The notes under the pieces were generated by a model, which was not told where the DNA came from, made no database searches, and was given only the letters and a program-made list of their open reading frames with translations. From Rhodocollybia butyracea (lineage: Eukaryota; Basidiomycota; Agaricomycetes; Agaricales; Omphalotaceae), in assembly GCA_015501585.1 (NCBI GenBank), contig JADNRY010000029.1, positions 1 to 64,000 on the forward strand: a stretch of DNA of 64,000 nt, given 5' to 3'. Numbering within the stretch: position 1 is the first letter of the stretch; each line of letters begins with the position of its first letter. This document shows positions 21,222-33,120 of the stretch, piece by piece. A program made the translations under genes and the position numbers.

Positions 21222-22477
21222 ACCAGTTGAGTGCGTAGTATGCGGCCATGTAGGAACCAGGTGAGACCGCCAGAAATTTCAGGAGAACGTTAGGAACGTT
21301 TACAATGCTGAAAATGCCAGCATCCCCCAGCGTTCCTTGCAAGTATATGGGATACAATTTTACCACTGAACTTGTCGGGCACGTATCATTTCCGGTATAC
21401 CATTACTGATATATGAAGCAAGATAAAGAAGAACCTATTAGAAGGACGTACTCATTCAGAACGTCAAATACAGCCTACGTGAGGTAAGACTGACCCTGGA
21501 CTCCCCAAAAATATCATTCTAAAGCCTGGCAGGTACACGGCAGAACCTGCGGCTTGCAGGTAATATCAAGTCGAATTTCCTTGCCATCTTTCATGATGAT
21601 GCATAAAGGCAGAAGAACTACCTCAAACTGCCTCTGTCATTCCAAAAGAGTTCTTGTAGGTTCTCGCTCATCTGCTTTGACTTCTCTGAAACGCCCTGAA
21701 ACGCCCCCTACTCGAGAACCGGCGGCATCGTCAGTGTTTAAGCTTCCATCCGTTCCTGCAGGAACATGCATACTTATAGGCAATGATGCATGATGTGGCA
21801 TGATGTGGATGTACAGCTGAAATCGAAGCAGTATTTCTTGAGCGACTAGGAGTTATCTCTTGCTCAAGCGATGCCTTTCCATGAGCCGGGATGTCAAAGA
21901 TACAATGCTGTGAGAAAAGGCACCGAGCATTCGACTGAAGTTGAGTTACAGCTAGTGGTAGGTGATCTGTCCAGGGACCAGCGAAACTTCTGCGTCTGTA
22001 ATTATCCAAGAGGAACATTGAGGACTAACTGCAGATACGTCCGTCCCGAATTACGGTCCGAGAAGCTGTATGTTGACAATCCAAAGACGGTCGACTGGAA
22101 ACTATGAACAATGTAATTTTTGCCTTCGGTCTCAAAACCATTGTCTAGGAATTCGGGAGGCGAGGGCATGTCTAGGACGAAGTCAGATTTGGAGCACTGG
22201 CAAGTCTCGATGCTAGCACCCTGAAGCCATCGATATACTCTAAAAATCCACAATGAAGAGTTCGCGAAGATACGGATAAAATCCCCAAAGCTGCATTCAT
22301 GCAGAACCATAAAGCTCTCGGAATAGCCATGCCTAAAGTCCGTAGAAAAGGATCATAGTATAGCCATAACTTGAGAAGGAGACAGACTCAAAAATCGTAT
22401 CCTCTTCTTCCACGATCTCCCTGACCGCTTCAACTTGTGCCTCTTCCAGGTCCACGACCACGGACCCTAACTCCACC
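21222..22477. other. Intergenic; no supported gene
   Basis: A minus-strand frame at 22002-22310 (PSPPEFLDNGFETEGKN) and a plus-strand frame at 21871-22107 overlap each other. Neither has start, splice or family support. The stretch may hold the 3' region of the DUF7330 gene and an eroded gene. Confidence 0.3.
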
Positions 22478-23494
22478 TCAAGGAACTCCATTAAAAGACT
22501 CTTCCTCTACATACCCAAATTCCATATTCCCTACATAAGTCTTCACAATAATCTCATCTCCTTTCCATCTTTCGAGCTCATCGAATTCGGATTGGACGCC
22601 AGTCCTCAGCGCAGAGGAATCACCCACAAAGATCTTTGTCTTCGTCATTTCTGCTTTCACCACTGAAGCATGTGATTTTAACGACGGATTGAGGGTAAGG
22701 CGGGCTACATTTGAGTGAGTGATGATGAATCCTAGAAAGTCGCGTGGGATGCGGACGCAGATTGCGCCTGTGTGGGAGGAAACGAAACAGCGGATTATTG
22801 GTGTCGGGGTTGTGCGAGATGACGATGGCTGTCGGCGCTGTGCATATACAATCAGAAGCGAACGAACCATGTAACGTTTTGCGCGTACCAGTATGAGATT
22901 AATTGCCCCCACCTTGGACCCAACGTCAATCTCAACTAGGTTTGACTTCAAATCTTCCCCATGCTTGCCCGAGTATATTGTTAATTCGGCGTCAATTGTA
23001 CCATAGTTTGTTCGAAGTTTAACGTTGGGCGAAGTATTATGATCTGTTCTACGGCCTGGTAGAGGAAATTTTAGGGTTGGATCTATGGTGTATGAGCATT
23101 GGATAGAGCCAAGGGGCTGGCTGACAGAGATGTTATTGACCGCGTTTGTGATATGCGAAACAATGGTAGCTGAAGTTGGAGAGACTGAAGTTGCAGGGAC
23201 AGACTCGGAAGTTGGAGAGACAGAAGTGGATAAAGGAGAGGGAAGGGACGGATCATTGGATGAGGATTCTTCGGTGGCTTCATCGTATTCTGGAGGAGCA
23301 TCCTGAGCAATTGTTAGTGCAAGAAATAGAGTCTTAGTCAAAAGATGTTTACTTACCTCCTCTACGTTACCTACAGCGACTTCATCTGCCTCTGCTTGTG
23401 TCTGTGCTCGTTTTCCTGAATTCCGGAAACTCTTGAACTTGGTCAAGATACTTGAGTGATTCTGGGTTTCTGGTTTTTCCGTAGGTAAGATCAT
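22478..23494 (-). CDS. DUF7330-family protein, copy B
   Basis: Exons 23494-23357, 23302-22889 and 22837-22478 encode 303 aa. Both introns (54 and 51 nt) happen to be open in frame but have clean GTAAGT/CTCAG and GTACGC/CACAG borders, and their positions match copy A at 9482. The N-terminus is polar and basic (SILTKFKSFRNSGKR), then DAPPEYDEA and a Ser/Pro/Val repeat region (about 60-105). The DUF7330 domain follows: SYTIDPTLKF, LRTNYGTIDAEL, VGSKVGAINLIL, SSHTGAICVRIP, IFVGDSSA and YVGNMEFGYVEEE. No signal or membrane segment. Function unknown; complete and apparently intact. Confidence 0.82.
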   Translation of the reverse strand: MILPTEKPETQNHSSILTKFKSFRNSGKRAQTQAEADEVAVGNVEEVSKHLLTKTLFLALTIAQDAPPEYDEATEESSSNDPSLPSPLSTSVSPTSESVPATSVSPTSATIVSHITNAVNNISVSQPLGSIQCSYTIDPTLKFPLPGRRTDHNTSPNVKLRTNYGTIDAELTIYSGKHGEDLKSNLVEIDVGSKVGAINLILVRAKRYMVRSLLIVYAQRRQPSSSRTTPTPIIRCFVSSHTGAICVRIPRDFLGFIITHSNVARLTLNPSLKSHASVVKAEMTKTKIFVGDSSALRTGVQSEFDELERWKGDEIIVKTYVGNMEFGYVEEESFNGVP

Positions 23495-24904
23495 GGATAA
23501 TGGAAGAAAATGAGAGAGATAAGATGAAACGAAGACTCAGGGTCGGAGAAAATGATGTATTGATCGCGCAGTCAGACGCAGTTCTGTATGTATACACCGG
23601 TTACAGATCTATTTCCAGACGATACATAACTTGCAAAAAGGCTTGAAGTGAAGCTTTGGACAGATTTCGCCACATTCTTGCAGAAATTTGGAGTTTTGGG
23701 AACTAGCGCCCGGGTTGGAATTTCGACAATTTTTCACTCTTCGTCCCAGACGCATCTAGCATCTACCTTTCATGTGAAGAAGACGACCACAGGACTGTAT
23801 GTCCATGTTCGAAGAAGAAACTTAGAGAGACTTTCCACACCGTCCAAACGTCGACTTCATAGGTTTTTAACGTTTATTTTAATGTTCACTTGCAGTAGCA
23901 CAAGAATGTTCTTCTCCCCACCTGCCACCGACCATATAGTCACTATTCGAGCAATCTAGAAAGGCCTGAGCCCGTTCCCGAAATCCGCGCTACAGAAGAC
24001 GTGCACTTGGGTCTCACAATCCACCCGTTATTGAGAAAGTCGCTCCAGCTGAGCAAACCACTTCTTTGGTCTGCTTGATACCACCTGAACTACCAAGGCA
24101 TTCGTGTACAGTTACCAACCAAACAGATGAACTAAAGCGTATGAAATGACAGATCGAAGTAATAAGATACTTACTTGGTCGAAGATAGACCAAAACCTCC
24201 GATGGAAGTGAGTTTGTTAGTCGTCCTAATCCCCAAGCCATTCTGAGATACTAGTGACCTCAAGTGAATGTGTCGAGCAGGTGTCGAGCTACCAGCCTGG
24301 ATGGCAACCTATGGCAACAACCGCGTATCTGAATTTGGTGATGATCTTGCAACGAAACCGAAGCAAATCCTGGCTTGGAGGTTCCTAGATTTCAACTTTA
24401 TCATCCTGCATCTGCACCAATCATTGATACTATTCGGCTTGGTAAAGCTTGGTATACCGACATGTGCTCTACTAGCTGAGTCTACTCCAATTGATGATAT
24501 TGATAAAAACGAAATACCAGTTGCGGCCCAACTGACAATCTTGAGCTCGATGAAAAAGCGCAAGCTGGGACATGAACTGCGAAATGGCAATAGTGCAATG
24601 TCGAAGGAAGAGTCGATCCAGATAAAGTATGCATATCCGATTGTGAACTTAGCTCAGAGCTGGCAAGGTGATGGAACCATTAACAGCATTGATCCAGCGG
24701 GAAAATCAACAGAAATGGCAGGAAAATCTTCCGGACGAACATCTGGAGAACTATACTACCCATTTCGTGGTCAATTTCCAGGCCCTTTTCAAGTGTGTCA
24801 CTCACTCTATCCCAGACTCGGCAGCCCAAATGATAGGCAAAACAAGGGACTTACATGCCACATCTGACCAGCACGCACTTATTCCTGCTCTCGTACTTCA
24901 TCTC
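23495..24904. other. Gene-poor stretch; weak open frames only
   Basis: A 199-codon frame on the plus strand (24268-24867) and a 75-codon frame on the minus strand (24014-24241) are the longest. In the former the most protein-like composition changes frame near 24665 (toward LTALIQRENQQKWQENLP). No family was recognised, so these are left uncalled. Confidence 0.3.
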
Positions 24905-25330
24905 TAATATACAGACTGGCTCTCAGTTGGCCTGCTTTGGTTATTCTCTTCGTTTACTTTCATAAGATATGGATATACGCGTTCGCTCCTGAGGAAGTCG
25001 GCAGCGGTTTGGATAAATTCATTGATATGTAGCGCTTGATACAGGTCCAAGAGACGAACGGCAACATGGCCGCTGTGTTTTGTTACCGACCAGAACGACC
25101 AAGCGATAAGCCTATCACATTCCACTGTGAGTAACCAGGAGGTTGGCCACTAAGGTCATCAATTTTCCTCCTCAACTCTTCGATTTGTACCTGGGTTACG
25201 CCTGATGGAAGCGCTTCAAACAGAACGAGGCGGTCGCAGAATAAATTGACTGTCAACATGATCAGTTTAAGAACAGTCTCTGGAAGGATGAATGAACATA
25301 CAGTACTTTTCGAATCTTTCAATTACCTGT
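24905..25330 (-). CDS. Possible unrecognised gene or gene fragment
   Basis: A minus-strand segment reads DRLVLFEALPSGVTQVQIEELRRKIDDLSGQPPGY, then in another frame VAVRLLDLYQALHINEFIQTAADFLRSERVYPYLMK up to a stop at 24905. Both pieces look like real helical protein, but a start and a convincing intron to join them were not found. It may be a fragment of a degraded gene. Confidence 0.25.
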
Positions 25331-27449
25331 TCGTTTTTTTTTGGTTTGTCTCCGACGCAGTAAAGCACTAGGTAACGCAACGAGCACTACAGCCAGACCT
25401 CTGACGCTACTGCTGTGACACACAGTCTATGTCCCGTCGTCCTTGACTTGGAGGAGGTGGACGATGGAGGAAAGGTACCAAAAGTAGGTGGTGAAGGAAG
25501 TTAGGTTTATTTGCAAGCGAGGAAACCGAGGGTACATAAGTGAGAACACTCAAAGGCGTGGAGGCACCTGCGGTGATAATCGCATTATCAAAATCACAGA
25601 CTAAGCCAGAGAGAGGTCGATGTTGTGGAGCCCGTCAGAAAGAGTCGGGGTTTGTTACTATTGGGTACAGATCTGCGCGCCAGCGTTTGGGTAGGAGACG
25701 TTGTATGGAGTATTTGAATCGATACCTACAAGAAACCAGGCTGGCGAGTTGGTGGGAGCGAGTGTTCCCCGTGAACGAAATCGCAGTGCCTGCAGGGCTT
25801 AAAGGTTGCCGAAACGAATTCAAACATTCAGATTGGGGGTCCGCATGCTGGAAGGAAAAGACGTTACTACCACCCGATAAGACCAGGTGTTCTGATGAAT
25901 ATCGAGAATACAGAGTTGTTACCTAGCCAGGGACCCTGAGTCGAAAGCATCCAGTCACCCACAATTTACAAACGCCGAAGTCATTTGTGAAAGCGAAACA
26001 TCGGATGATGGAAGATATTGTAAACACTCGAAAAGTGCGCCACTAGTGGCTGATAATCGAATCCCTTGGGTGCCGAGTATGCAAATCTATGCAAATCATC
26101 TTCGTCTTGACTCCTGCTTGACTCTTCATCCCAAACCACGATTCAGGGGGTGAAATAATCATCACTTATGACTGGATTTGGATACTTGACCCAGCTTGAC
26201 CCCCAGTTTGTGACCGAACCTTCTGTTTAACGCCACCGCTCACAATCGAGCGAGGTACGACTGCAGTACCGACACTGCCACCTTTACGTCGTATCTGTAC
26301 AGTATATATCCACGCATTCACGCCAGATGCTTGATTGTTAAATCTTGAAGGTTTGAACGATGTTGACATACAGAATGTACGAAGGGCACTGAAGCCTGTA
26401 AGCGCTGGGGGGGAGCGAGTCGGCGCTAATTGTGTACACTGATCTTCATATCTTCATTGAATGGTTTTCATTCTGTTTTCGTTTTGTTCTTACTTGTTGA
26501 TACGATTTTGACGTAGTGCCGCGTAGTATTTGTTTCTTCCTGGTCGCCGTCACGTCGTTTCAATGACACGCGTTAATCTCATCGAGCTGCCAGAGAGTCA
26601 GACTAATAAAGGACCCTGTGGCCCTGATACGACACTAGTATTCCTTGTATTCGCTTCATTCTTGGATGCCTCAATGCACCCCTGCTGAACGATCTTCATA
26701 TCGAGTGAATATATTACTGCTTACTGGTGAATTCGAGTCGTTTTTCGACGAATTCCATAGCTTCGAGTACTTCAGCTGTGTGAAACTGCGTCTATTCCGC
26801 TGTAGGCCTACCCAGTCCGTCAGAAGACCAGGTTCTACCAAGTTCCGCTTCTATTCTGACAACACCGAACCGAGCGGTGGAAGGCGGTGGACCTGCGAAA
26901 TCAGGGTGATAATGGTAAGTAAGTATAGTGGGAGGCAAGTAATGGAGATCAAGTCAAGTGATAGACTAGCTTTTTAGGCTAGCCTCTTTCTCCAGCTCTT
27001 TCTGAGCAACAGATACATCCTGTCTCTGATAAATAACTGAGTGGAGCCTGAGCCTGAGGTCTGAGTTTAAAAGTCTAGCTTTTGTTGATTCTTTGCTTGG
27101 AACATGAAAGTTTGAGTCTGACTCTCTGGAAAATTCCGCAATGTACCTAAACACGTAATAAATCTAGAACCGCCGAGATGTCCAACTCGGGACGATGCCA
27201 TGAAGAAAATCTTTAAAGCTGCCCGAGCAGCCATGGTATTTGTTCCTCTCGTCTCCTTGACCCGGTCAATCACTAGCCTTACAGTATCATTCCGAAATTC
27301 AAGAAGCTCAAATCATCATCTGACAGCCCGAAGCGAGTAGGAAGTACAAAGTTCTCTATCTCGAACATACTTTGATCACTCCACTACAACATTTCGCTTG
27401 CCCAGAACTCTCTGGGTTATTCAGAGCACTTTTTTCCCTCACTTTTTGA
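25331..27449. other. Long gene-poor stretch; nothing recognised
   Basis: Only short overlapping open frames occur (for example plus 25540-25926, minus 26166-26369, plus 26645-26977). No mobile element, repeat or RNA gene was recognised. The sequence around 26967-27000 has small inverted pieces but no clear element. Confidence 0.35.
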
Positions 27450-27456
27450 TATAAAT
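27450..27456 (+). promoter_or_regulatory. TATA-like box of the UBL3-like gene
   Basis: TATAAAT 27 bp upstream of the ATG at 27477, implying a very short 5' UTR or a start further downstream. Confidence 0.4.
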
Positions 27457-27476
27457 ACCGAGAGAAACTTTTCCGT

Positions 27477-28586
27477 ATGTCCGGCTCGCCGCAACACCAA
27501 GACATTCATAATCATATCCCTCGTCCGTTTACATCTCCGGGTCGGACAAATTCATCAGGTCTATCACCCGCTGCTCGTTTTCACCAGTCGCAGTCGGACG
27601 CTGTACAGCACAATCCAGTCGGCTTGACGACAAATCAATCGCCTGCCGGAACAGCGACAGAAGAAGTTCCTTCATCGTCTGCTGATAATTCCATTGGCCT
27701 GCCACGTAATTTTATCGTCTCGGACCTTCCACCACAACAGCACACTTCGCCGTACATCAACTATCTGTACAGTACGCTCAATCGCGGCCAGGGATACAGT
27801 ACAACAAACTCGGCACGGACATCTTACACCAGGGTTGACATGGCTTCAGGAGATAATGTGGACCAGGATGAAGCTGGCCGAGATAGCAGTCGGGATGAGA
27901 ATGTCGTAGACATTCCCGTGGAAGAACAAACTCAAGAGCAAACAGCCATGCCAATCGTTTCTGTTTGTTTTCTTACGATTTCCGGTAAACGGAAAGTTAT
28001 GACTTTCGAGCCAGAAACGACTATTGGGAGGGTAAAAGAGTTGGTTTGGAGTTCTTGGCCGACAGGCGAAGGTGAATCTTTCTTTCTCTTGCTCACACGA
28101 CGAAAAAAAAGTCCGACTTTCGCATCCTTTCAGGTTGGGATAACGAACGACCGCCTACACCGTCGCATTTGAGAATTTTACATCTTGGGAGGATATTACA
28201 GGACGAAGATACTTTGAAAGGTAAATTTCCCCCAAGCGCAGTCAGAGTCATACCAACTTTTGTTTTTGTTTCCAGCTTGCAATTTTCCAATTTATACACC
28301 ACCTACGTCACCGTCGTCAGTTGTTACATCTGCCCCGCCCGCACCAACTATCGTCCATCTCGCAATCCGCCCAACAGGAGGGATACTCAGCACGGGAGAT
28401 AACGGGGATTTGGAGAAAAAGAAAAATAGAAGCAGGCTGGTTGCTCGATTTGGCTCGGTTCTCTCAAGTACCGACGTCGGAAACGAGACCCAGGTGCCCC
28501 CTGGTTCTACGACGGTGGGAAATGCAGCTGCTGCACAGGAGGGAGAGGATGCTTCGCATGGCTGTTCGTGCTGTGTCGTGTGCTGA
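27477..28586 (+). CDS. Membrane-anchored ubiquitin-fold protein (UBL3/MUB-like)
   Basis: Exons 27477-28071, 28134-28220 and 28276-28586 give 330 aa. The first 155 residues are low-complexity Ser/Gln/Asn. A ubiquitin-like fold follows: VSVCFLTISGKRKVMTFEPETTIGRVKELVWSSW, then LRILHLGRILQDEDTLK and PTIVHLAIRP. After a 60-residue linker the protein ends CSCCVVC. UBL3/MUB proteins carry a C-terminal lipidation motif of this kind (prenylation plus palmitoylation on clustered Cys) and act at membranes as docking factors for ubiquitin enzymes. The match is by fold pattern (Rad60-SLD type) and the Cys tail. The long N-terminal extension is unusual, since animal and plant members are about 115 aa. Confidence 0.78.
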
Positions 28587-29907
28587 ACTGCGACAAATCT
28601 CGCACAGAAACGATTCAACAATGTCGACTGTGCATTATACTCTCTCCATTCACCCCTTGCCTCAGTGACTGCATCTGCTCTTTCTGCTCAACGTTATGAT
28701 GCTTTACTCTGCGTTGCTGAAAATACGCTCTTTTGCTCGCACAGTGCTATATATATCGCAGCCACCTCGGGCACTCATCATCTCATCACTTACCATCCAC
28801 TTTCATGCGCTCGGACCTCCTCGGACATATCCTCGCCTGTTTATCAGGCAGCAGTAAAATGGAAGGACGCCACCCTTGGACGGCTGTTGATTTGGATATA
28901 TCCATGGATATGGATATAAACAAGGATGGGAAGAAGTTACGGAGCTGTTTAACGATTTCTTTAAAATTTTCAAAACGACAATCACGACGGGACATGAAAT
29001 GACCATTTTTTTATATCGAGATACGCGCTGCGCTTTTTATGTCTTCTTCAGCGCGCGCTTTGGCATCTTGTCTCTTACTTCTGGAACCACGGTTTAATTA
29101 GATTCGTTTATTCTAGCATATGCTATCGGCTGTACGAGGGAAGTACACGTCGTAAATTAATGATAGCATGCACCAGTGTTACTTCGTCTTGGTGTTATCA
29201 GCTTGCACATCTCTGAGGCTCCTCGGGTTCGTGGCGCTTTCAGACTATGTATCGGTATACAATTCGCATGAGGTGTCATCCTCCACTCAAGAGATCACTG
29301 GAAACTCGGTTTGCATTGAACTGAACCATACGAGGAGCAAATCATTCCTGACAAGTTACTGGAACTCATGGTTCCAGTGTTTCACTGGCAGACCCAACTT
29401 CAGCCTTCTCATCGAAATGTTCATCTGCCAGGTAAATAATTGTTGGCGCAGTTAGCTTGGTGATACCGTCAGATTTACCAGTAAGTCCGACTCGATCTCA
29501 TCATGCTCCTTTCTAAGCCGTCTTCGTCGCCATGTATATCTAAACGAAATAGCATCCGAGAGGGTAACCTCCGCCTTAACGTCGTCTTCTAGGATTGGAG
29601 TTCCTTATAAGTTAATTCATGTATTTTTCGATTCGTGAGTTTGGAGATGTGGACTCATGTGCTCGAATTCGAGGCGGGTGCTGATAAAGATGTTTGCGTG
29701 GGAAATGGGCCGAGGTTGATTAATCGAGATTGGGAAGGCCCGAGGATATGATTAATGAGTCTCTTACGGTGGTTTGTTTAGCATCTACCTCTGTGCGCAC
29801 TACCCTTATAAGACCCCAGAACAAAGACGTTTTGTTCACTCTAATCATAAAAACCAGTCGTGCATCATTTGATCTATTTTATTGATATGTGCAAAACATT
29901 CGCCCAG
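28587..29907. other. Intergenic; no supported gene
   Basis: It should contain the 3' UTR of the UBL3-like gene and the 3' end of the methyltransferase gene. A near-palindromic ATATCCATGGATATGG motif lies around 28897. No gene, RNA or repeat family was recognised. Confidence 0.35.
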
Positions 29908-30891
29908 TCAAACCTCCGGCTTCTGTGCATAGGCTACAGTCCAACGCCACAAGCACTGCGAAGGGGTATCCCACTCCTTGTGCATTCCTTCCATCACACC
30001 ATTTAAATCATCTTCCGACTCAAACATCCCAGTCCCAAGCAAGCTCTGTTTCACTGCAGGTCCAAAGGCCATAACCACCCTCTTATGACCCTCATGCTCG
30101 GAATCCAAATCCTGTGCATCCATTCTCGGAAGACCAACAATTCGCTTATGCACATTGATAAAACCTGCGTGCTCGAGACGTTGGTTGATCGTCTCGTTTA
30201 AATCCGACACCAGTCCCTTGCTGGCATACAGTGCAACAGAGACATCCATCAAGCGCTTCATATTCGGACCACTATACGCTGTAGTCTCAGGACTAGTTTC
30301 CAAAAGTTGGACCCACCCCCCCGGTTTGAGAACACGATATAATTCACTCAATGCAACTCCCCATTGCTCGAAGGTGAGTGCACCGACAAGTAGCCGTTGA
30401 TTTGCTAGTTTGAACCTACCGGTCCATGAGTCCGGGAGATTTGTGACGGAATGTACGGAGAAGGTGATGTTTGGGGAATGTTGAGTGGGAAAGAATTGTG
30501 GATTAATATCGATACCAGTGAGAGAAACGTGGGGGTGAACCTCACGGGCAACACTGAGTAGCCAGATACCTGGTAAGTACGTTACATCAGTAAGTTGTTT
30601 GAGACAGTTCTGGAGTTTCATGGATAACGAATACATACCAGTTCCAGTTGCACTCTCGAGTACCTCGTCTCCGGGATCGAGTGTTGTGGGGGCACTAATG
30701 AGCTTTCCCTCACAGACAGTCTTTGTCAAAAACTGATTCTGCCAGTTAAGCCTATTAGGCAAAGGATGGTTTTACAATTCCATCAGAAGTAGACGAGATA
30801 CTACATACCTTTCTTGTTCGTCCTCTGTATAAGACACAACGTAGTGGGACACAAAGGGATGTTCAATACTATGAGGTGAGCTTCCAGGCAT
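29908..30891 (-). CDS. SAM-dependent methyltransferase, copy A
   Basis: The ATG at 30891 starts MPGSSPHSIEHPFVSHYV. One intron lies at 30752-30808 and a second after ESATGTG. The Rossmann core has motif I as VLESATGTGIWLLSVARE, motif II as LTGIDINPQFF, and the later motif ELYRVLKPGGWVQLLE. The end is LWRWTVAYAQKPEV. Length is about 285 aa, normal for the LaeA-like/UMTA methyltransferases common in fungal secondary metabolism. The usual Asp/Gly of motif I (DxGxGxG) is ESATGTG here, but the Gly pair is kept. Substrate is unknown. It is a tandem paralogue of 32032-33001. Confidence 0.82.
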
Positions 30892-32031
30892 TCCTGTAGA
30901 TAGCTAGACCTCCTAGAAAAGGAGTGTTTAAGGGAGTACTCTTGGCTCCGCGTTGAAAAAGAGTGCAAAGCGCCCAAACAGGGTACACTAGACACTAGTC
31001 CCATACTAGCTACATACTACTAGAGGGGCATGTCAGATTGACGGCGTCGGTCGTTCATTGTCTCCGGCAGGTGAGCTTAATTTAGAAGACGCTCAGTTTT
31101 TGGACTACATAGTTTCATGAGAGCCTTGACAATTGCGTTTGAACTAGTTTACATTTAATGCTCAAGGACTATCATGATGGATTCCCGTCCTATAACAGTC
31201 CGGTCCCCCAGTCTGCCAGTGTAATCTATGACTTCGATTATCTATATTAAAACTAGCAGTTGGCCTGTTGGCAATGCACTACATGTTATTCCGACTCTTG
31301 TACAGTCTACAACTTACACAATTCCATAAAGCCGATGGCATCCAACATACTTCAAGTAAGTTCTCATTCCGATCTGAAGAAATGAAGTTGATGAGTTCTT
31401 GGAGTACAGCTAGGCACTTCATGTTCTTTCGACGCATCATAATTGTGACTTTCATCGATGTGGTTGTAATAAGTAAACCAAGACGAACTCCGCCAGCCTA
31501 ACCCTAAATCGGGCTCCGACAAGACGCTTTGACCACTTTCGCACGCCGCACGACGATCATGATCGGCTATGAAGATGCATTGGCCTCGACGTACTCAGCT
31601 AGCACTTCACCAGTCCCGGATCATGAATTGCAGAGACAAGTCTCCCTACGATTCAATAATGCAAAAACTTCAGTACTAAACCTACACTTATAAACCTCCA
31701 TGGTGTGTGCTCGGCGCTCGCCGATTAACTATAACGATAGTGCTTGTTGATCTAGGAACATGTAAGGTAGTGTTAACGTATACGATCCAGCGACGTTACC
31801 GCTACACCAAAAGGTAGGCTCAAGAATTGTTACCAGTCTGTCACCCAGATCGTATAGGCTATGAGGAAACTACGTACTATATCCCACCCGTGAGAGTTCC
31901 ACTCTCACCCACGTTGCATGTCGATGGAAAAGCAACTGAAGCCACTTGAAGCAGATATTTGTCGGAGGTCGGATCCGAGTTGCCAAAAAAGAGTCATTTT
32001 TCGAACCGAGTCGTTCATTCTATTCGTACAG
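30892..32031. other. Spacer between the two methyltransferase genes
   Basis: About 1.1 kb with promoter sequence for copy A on its left and the 3' end of copy B on its right. No third gene copy, repeat or other gene was recognised. Confidence 0.4.
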
Positions 32032-33001
32032 TCAAACATTCGGCTTCTGTGCATACACTACAATCCAACGCCACAAGCACTGCGAAGGTATATCCCACTC
32101 TTTATCCATTCCTTCCAATGCAAGGTCAAATTCACCCTCCGACTCGAATAGCCCTGCAGCAAGCAAGCTTTGTTTCAGCGCTGCTACATAGGTTATACAA
32201 ACCTTCTTATGACCCTCATGTTCCAAATCCAAATCCGGTGAATCGAGTCTCGGAAGAACAACAGTCTGTTTTTGCACATTGACAAAACCTGCGTGTTCCA
32301 GACGTCGGTCAAGGGTCTCGTGTAAATCTAACACAAGTCCCTTATTGACATACAGCGCGACAAGGGCATCCATCAAGCGCTTCATATTTGGACCACTGTA
32401 CGATGTGGTTTCGGGATTAGTATCCAAAAGTTGAACCCACCCTCCTGGCTTTAGAACACGATACAATTCGCTCAACGCCATTCCCCAATCCTTGGACGTA
32501 AGAGCATTATTGACTAGTCGTTGATTTGCCAGTTTGAATTTATCGCTCCACGAGTCTGGGAGATTCGTGACAGAGTGTATGGCAAAGGTGACGTTTTTCG
32601 GATGCTGGGTGTGGAGGCGGAGTTGGTTAATATCAATGCCAGTGAGGGAGACGTCCGGGTGAACTTCACGAGCAAGGTCGAGTAACCATATACCTGCCTG
32701 TCCATCAGCTCCATTCTGAACCTAGTACAAGATAACGAATGCAGACCAGTTCCAGTTGCACTCTCAAGCACCTCGTCTCCGGGATCAAGTGTGGTCGGGG
32801 CGTTAATGATCTTCCCCCCATATATAAATTTGGTCACATATCGACTCTGCATGTCCAACCTATGAAGGATCAGTTTTGTGTCCCACTCGAAGTACTAGTA
32901 CTTAGTGTATACCTTTCTCTTTCTTCCTCCTTAAAAGACAGGATATAGGGGGATACAAAAGAATGCTCCCCTGAGTCGCTATGTGGAGCGTTTTCAGCCA
33001 T
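32032..33001 (-). CDS. SAM-dependent methyltransferase, copy B
   Basis: The ATG at 33001 starts MAENAPHSDSGEHSFVSPYI. There are two introns at the same places as in copy A, and the coding parts align throughout: TTLDPGDEVLESATGTG, IWLLDLAREVHPDVSLTGIDIN, ELYRVLKPGGWVQLLD, LWRWIVVYAQKPNV. It reads through without a lesion. Same family and predicted role as copy A; the pair arose by tandem duplication, and the copies differ clearly in sequence, so both have probably been under selection. Confidence 0.82.
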
Positions 33002-33094
33002 TCCTGAAGAAAAATGTGCTTGCGGCTTTGGCGCTGTGCGACGGCTTCAAAGTAGTGAGAGCAGAAACTGAGAGTTATCCGGCGATCGCCGACA

Positions 33095-33120
33095 AGGAAG
33101 GAAGGAAGGAAGGAAGGAAG
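33095..33120. repeat. (AAGG)n microsatellite
   Basis: About six and a half perfect AAGG units. On the minus strand this is (CCTT)n, the same unit as the LINE tail, but no LINE 3' end precedes it, so an origin as a tail is unproven. Confidence 0.6.

Noticed and set aside
25540..25926. 128-codon plus-strand open frame with several Cys
   Set aside because: No ATG in good context, no intron borders, no family match; probably chance.
30892..32031. A third methyltransferase fragment between the two copies
   Set aside because: No stretch in this interval matches the conserved motifs on either strand.
33095..33120. (AAGG)n as the tail of another LINE copy
   Set aside because: The conserved GTGGGACCGCG terminus is not found next to it.
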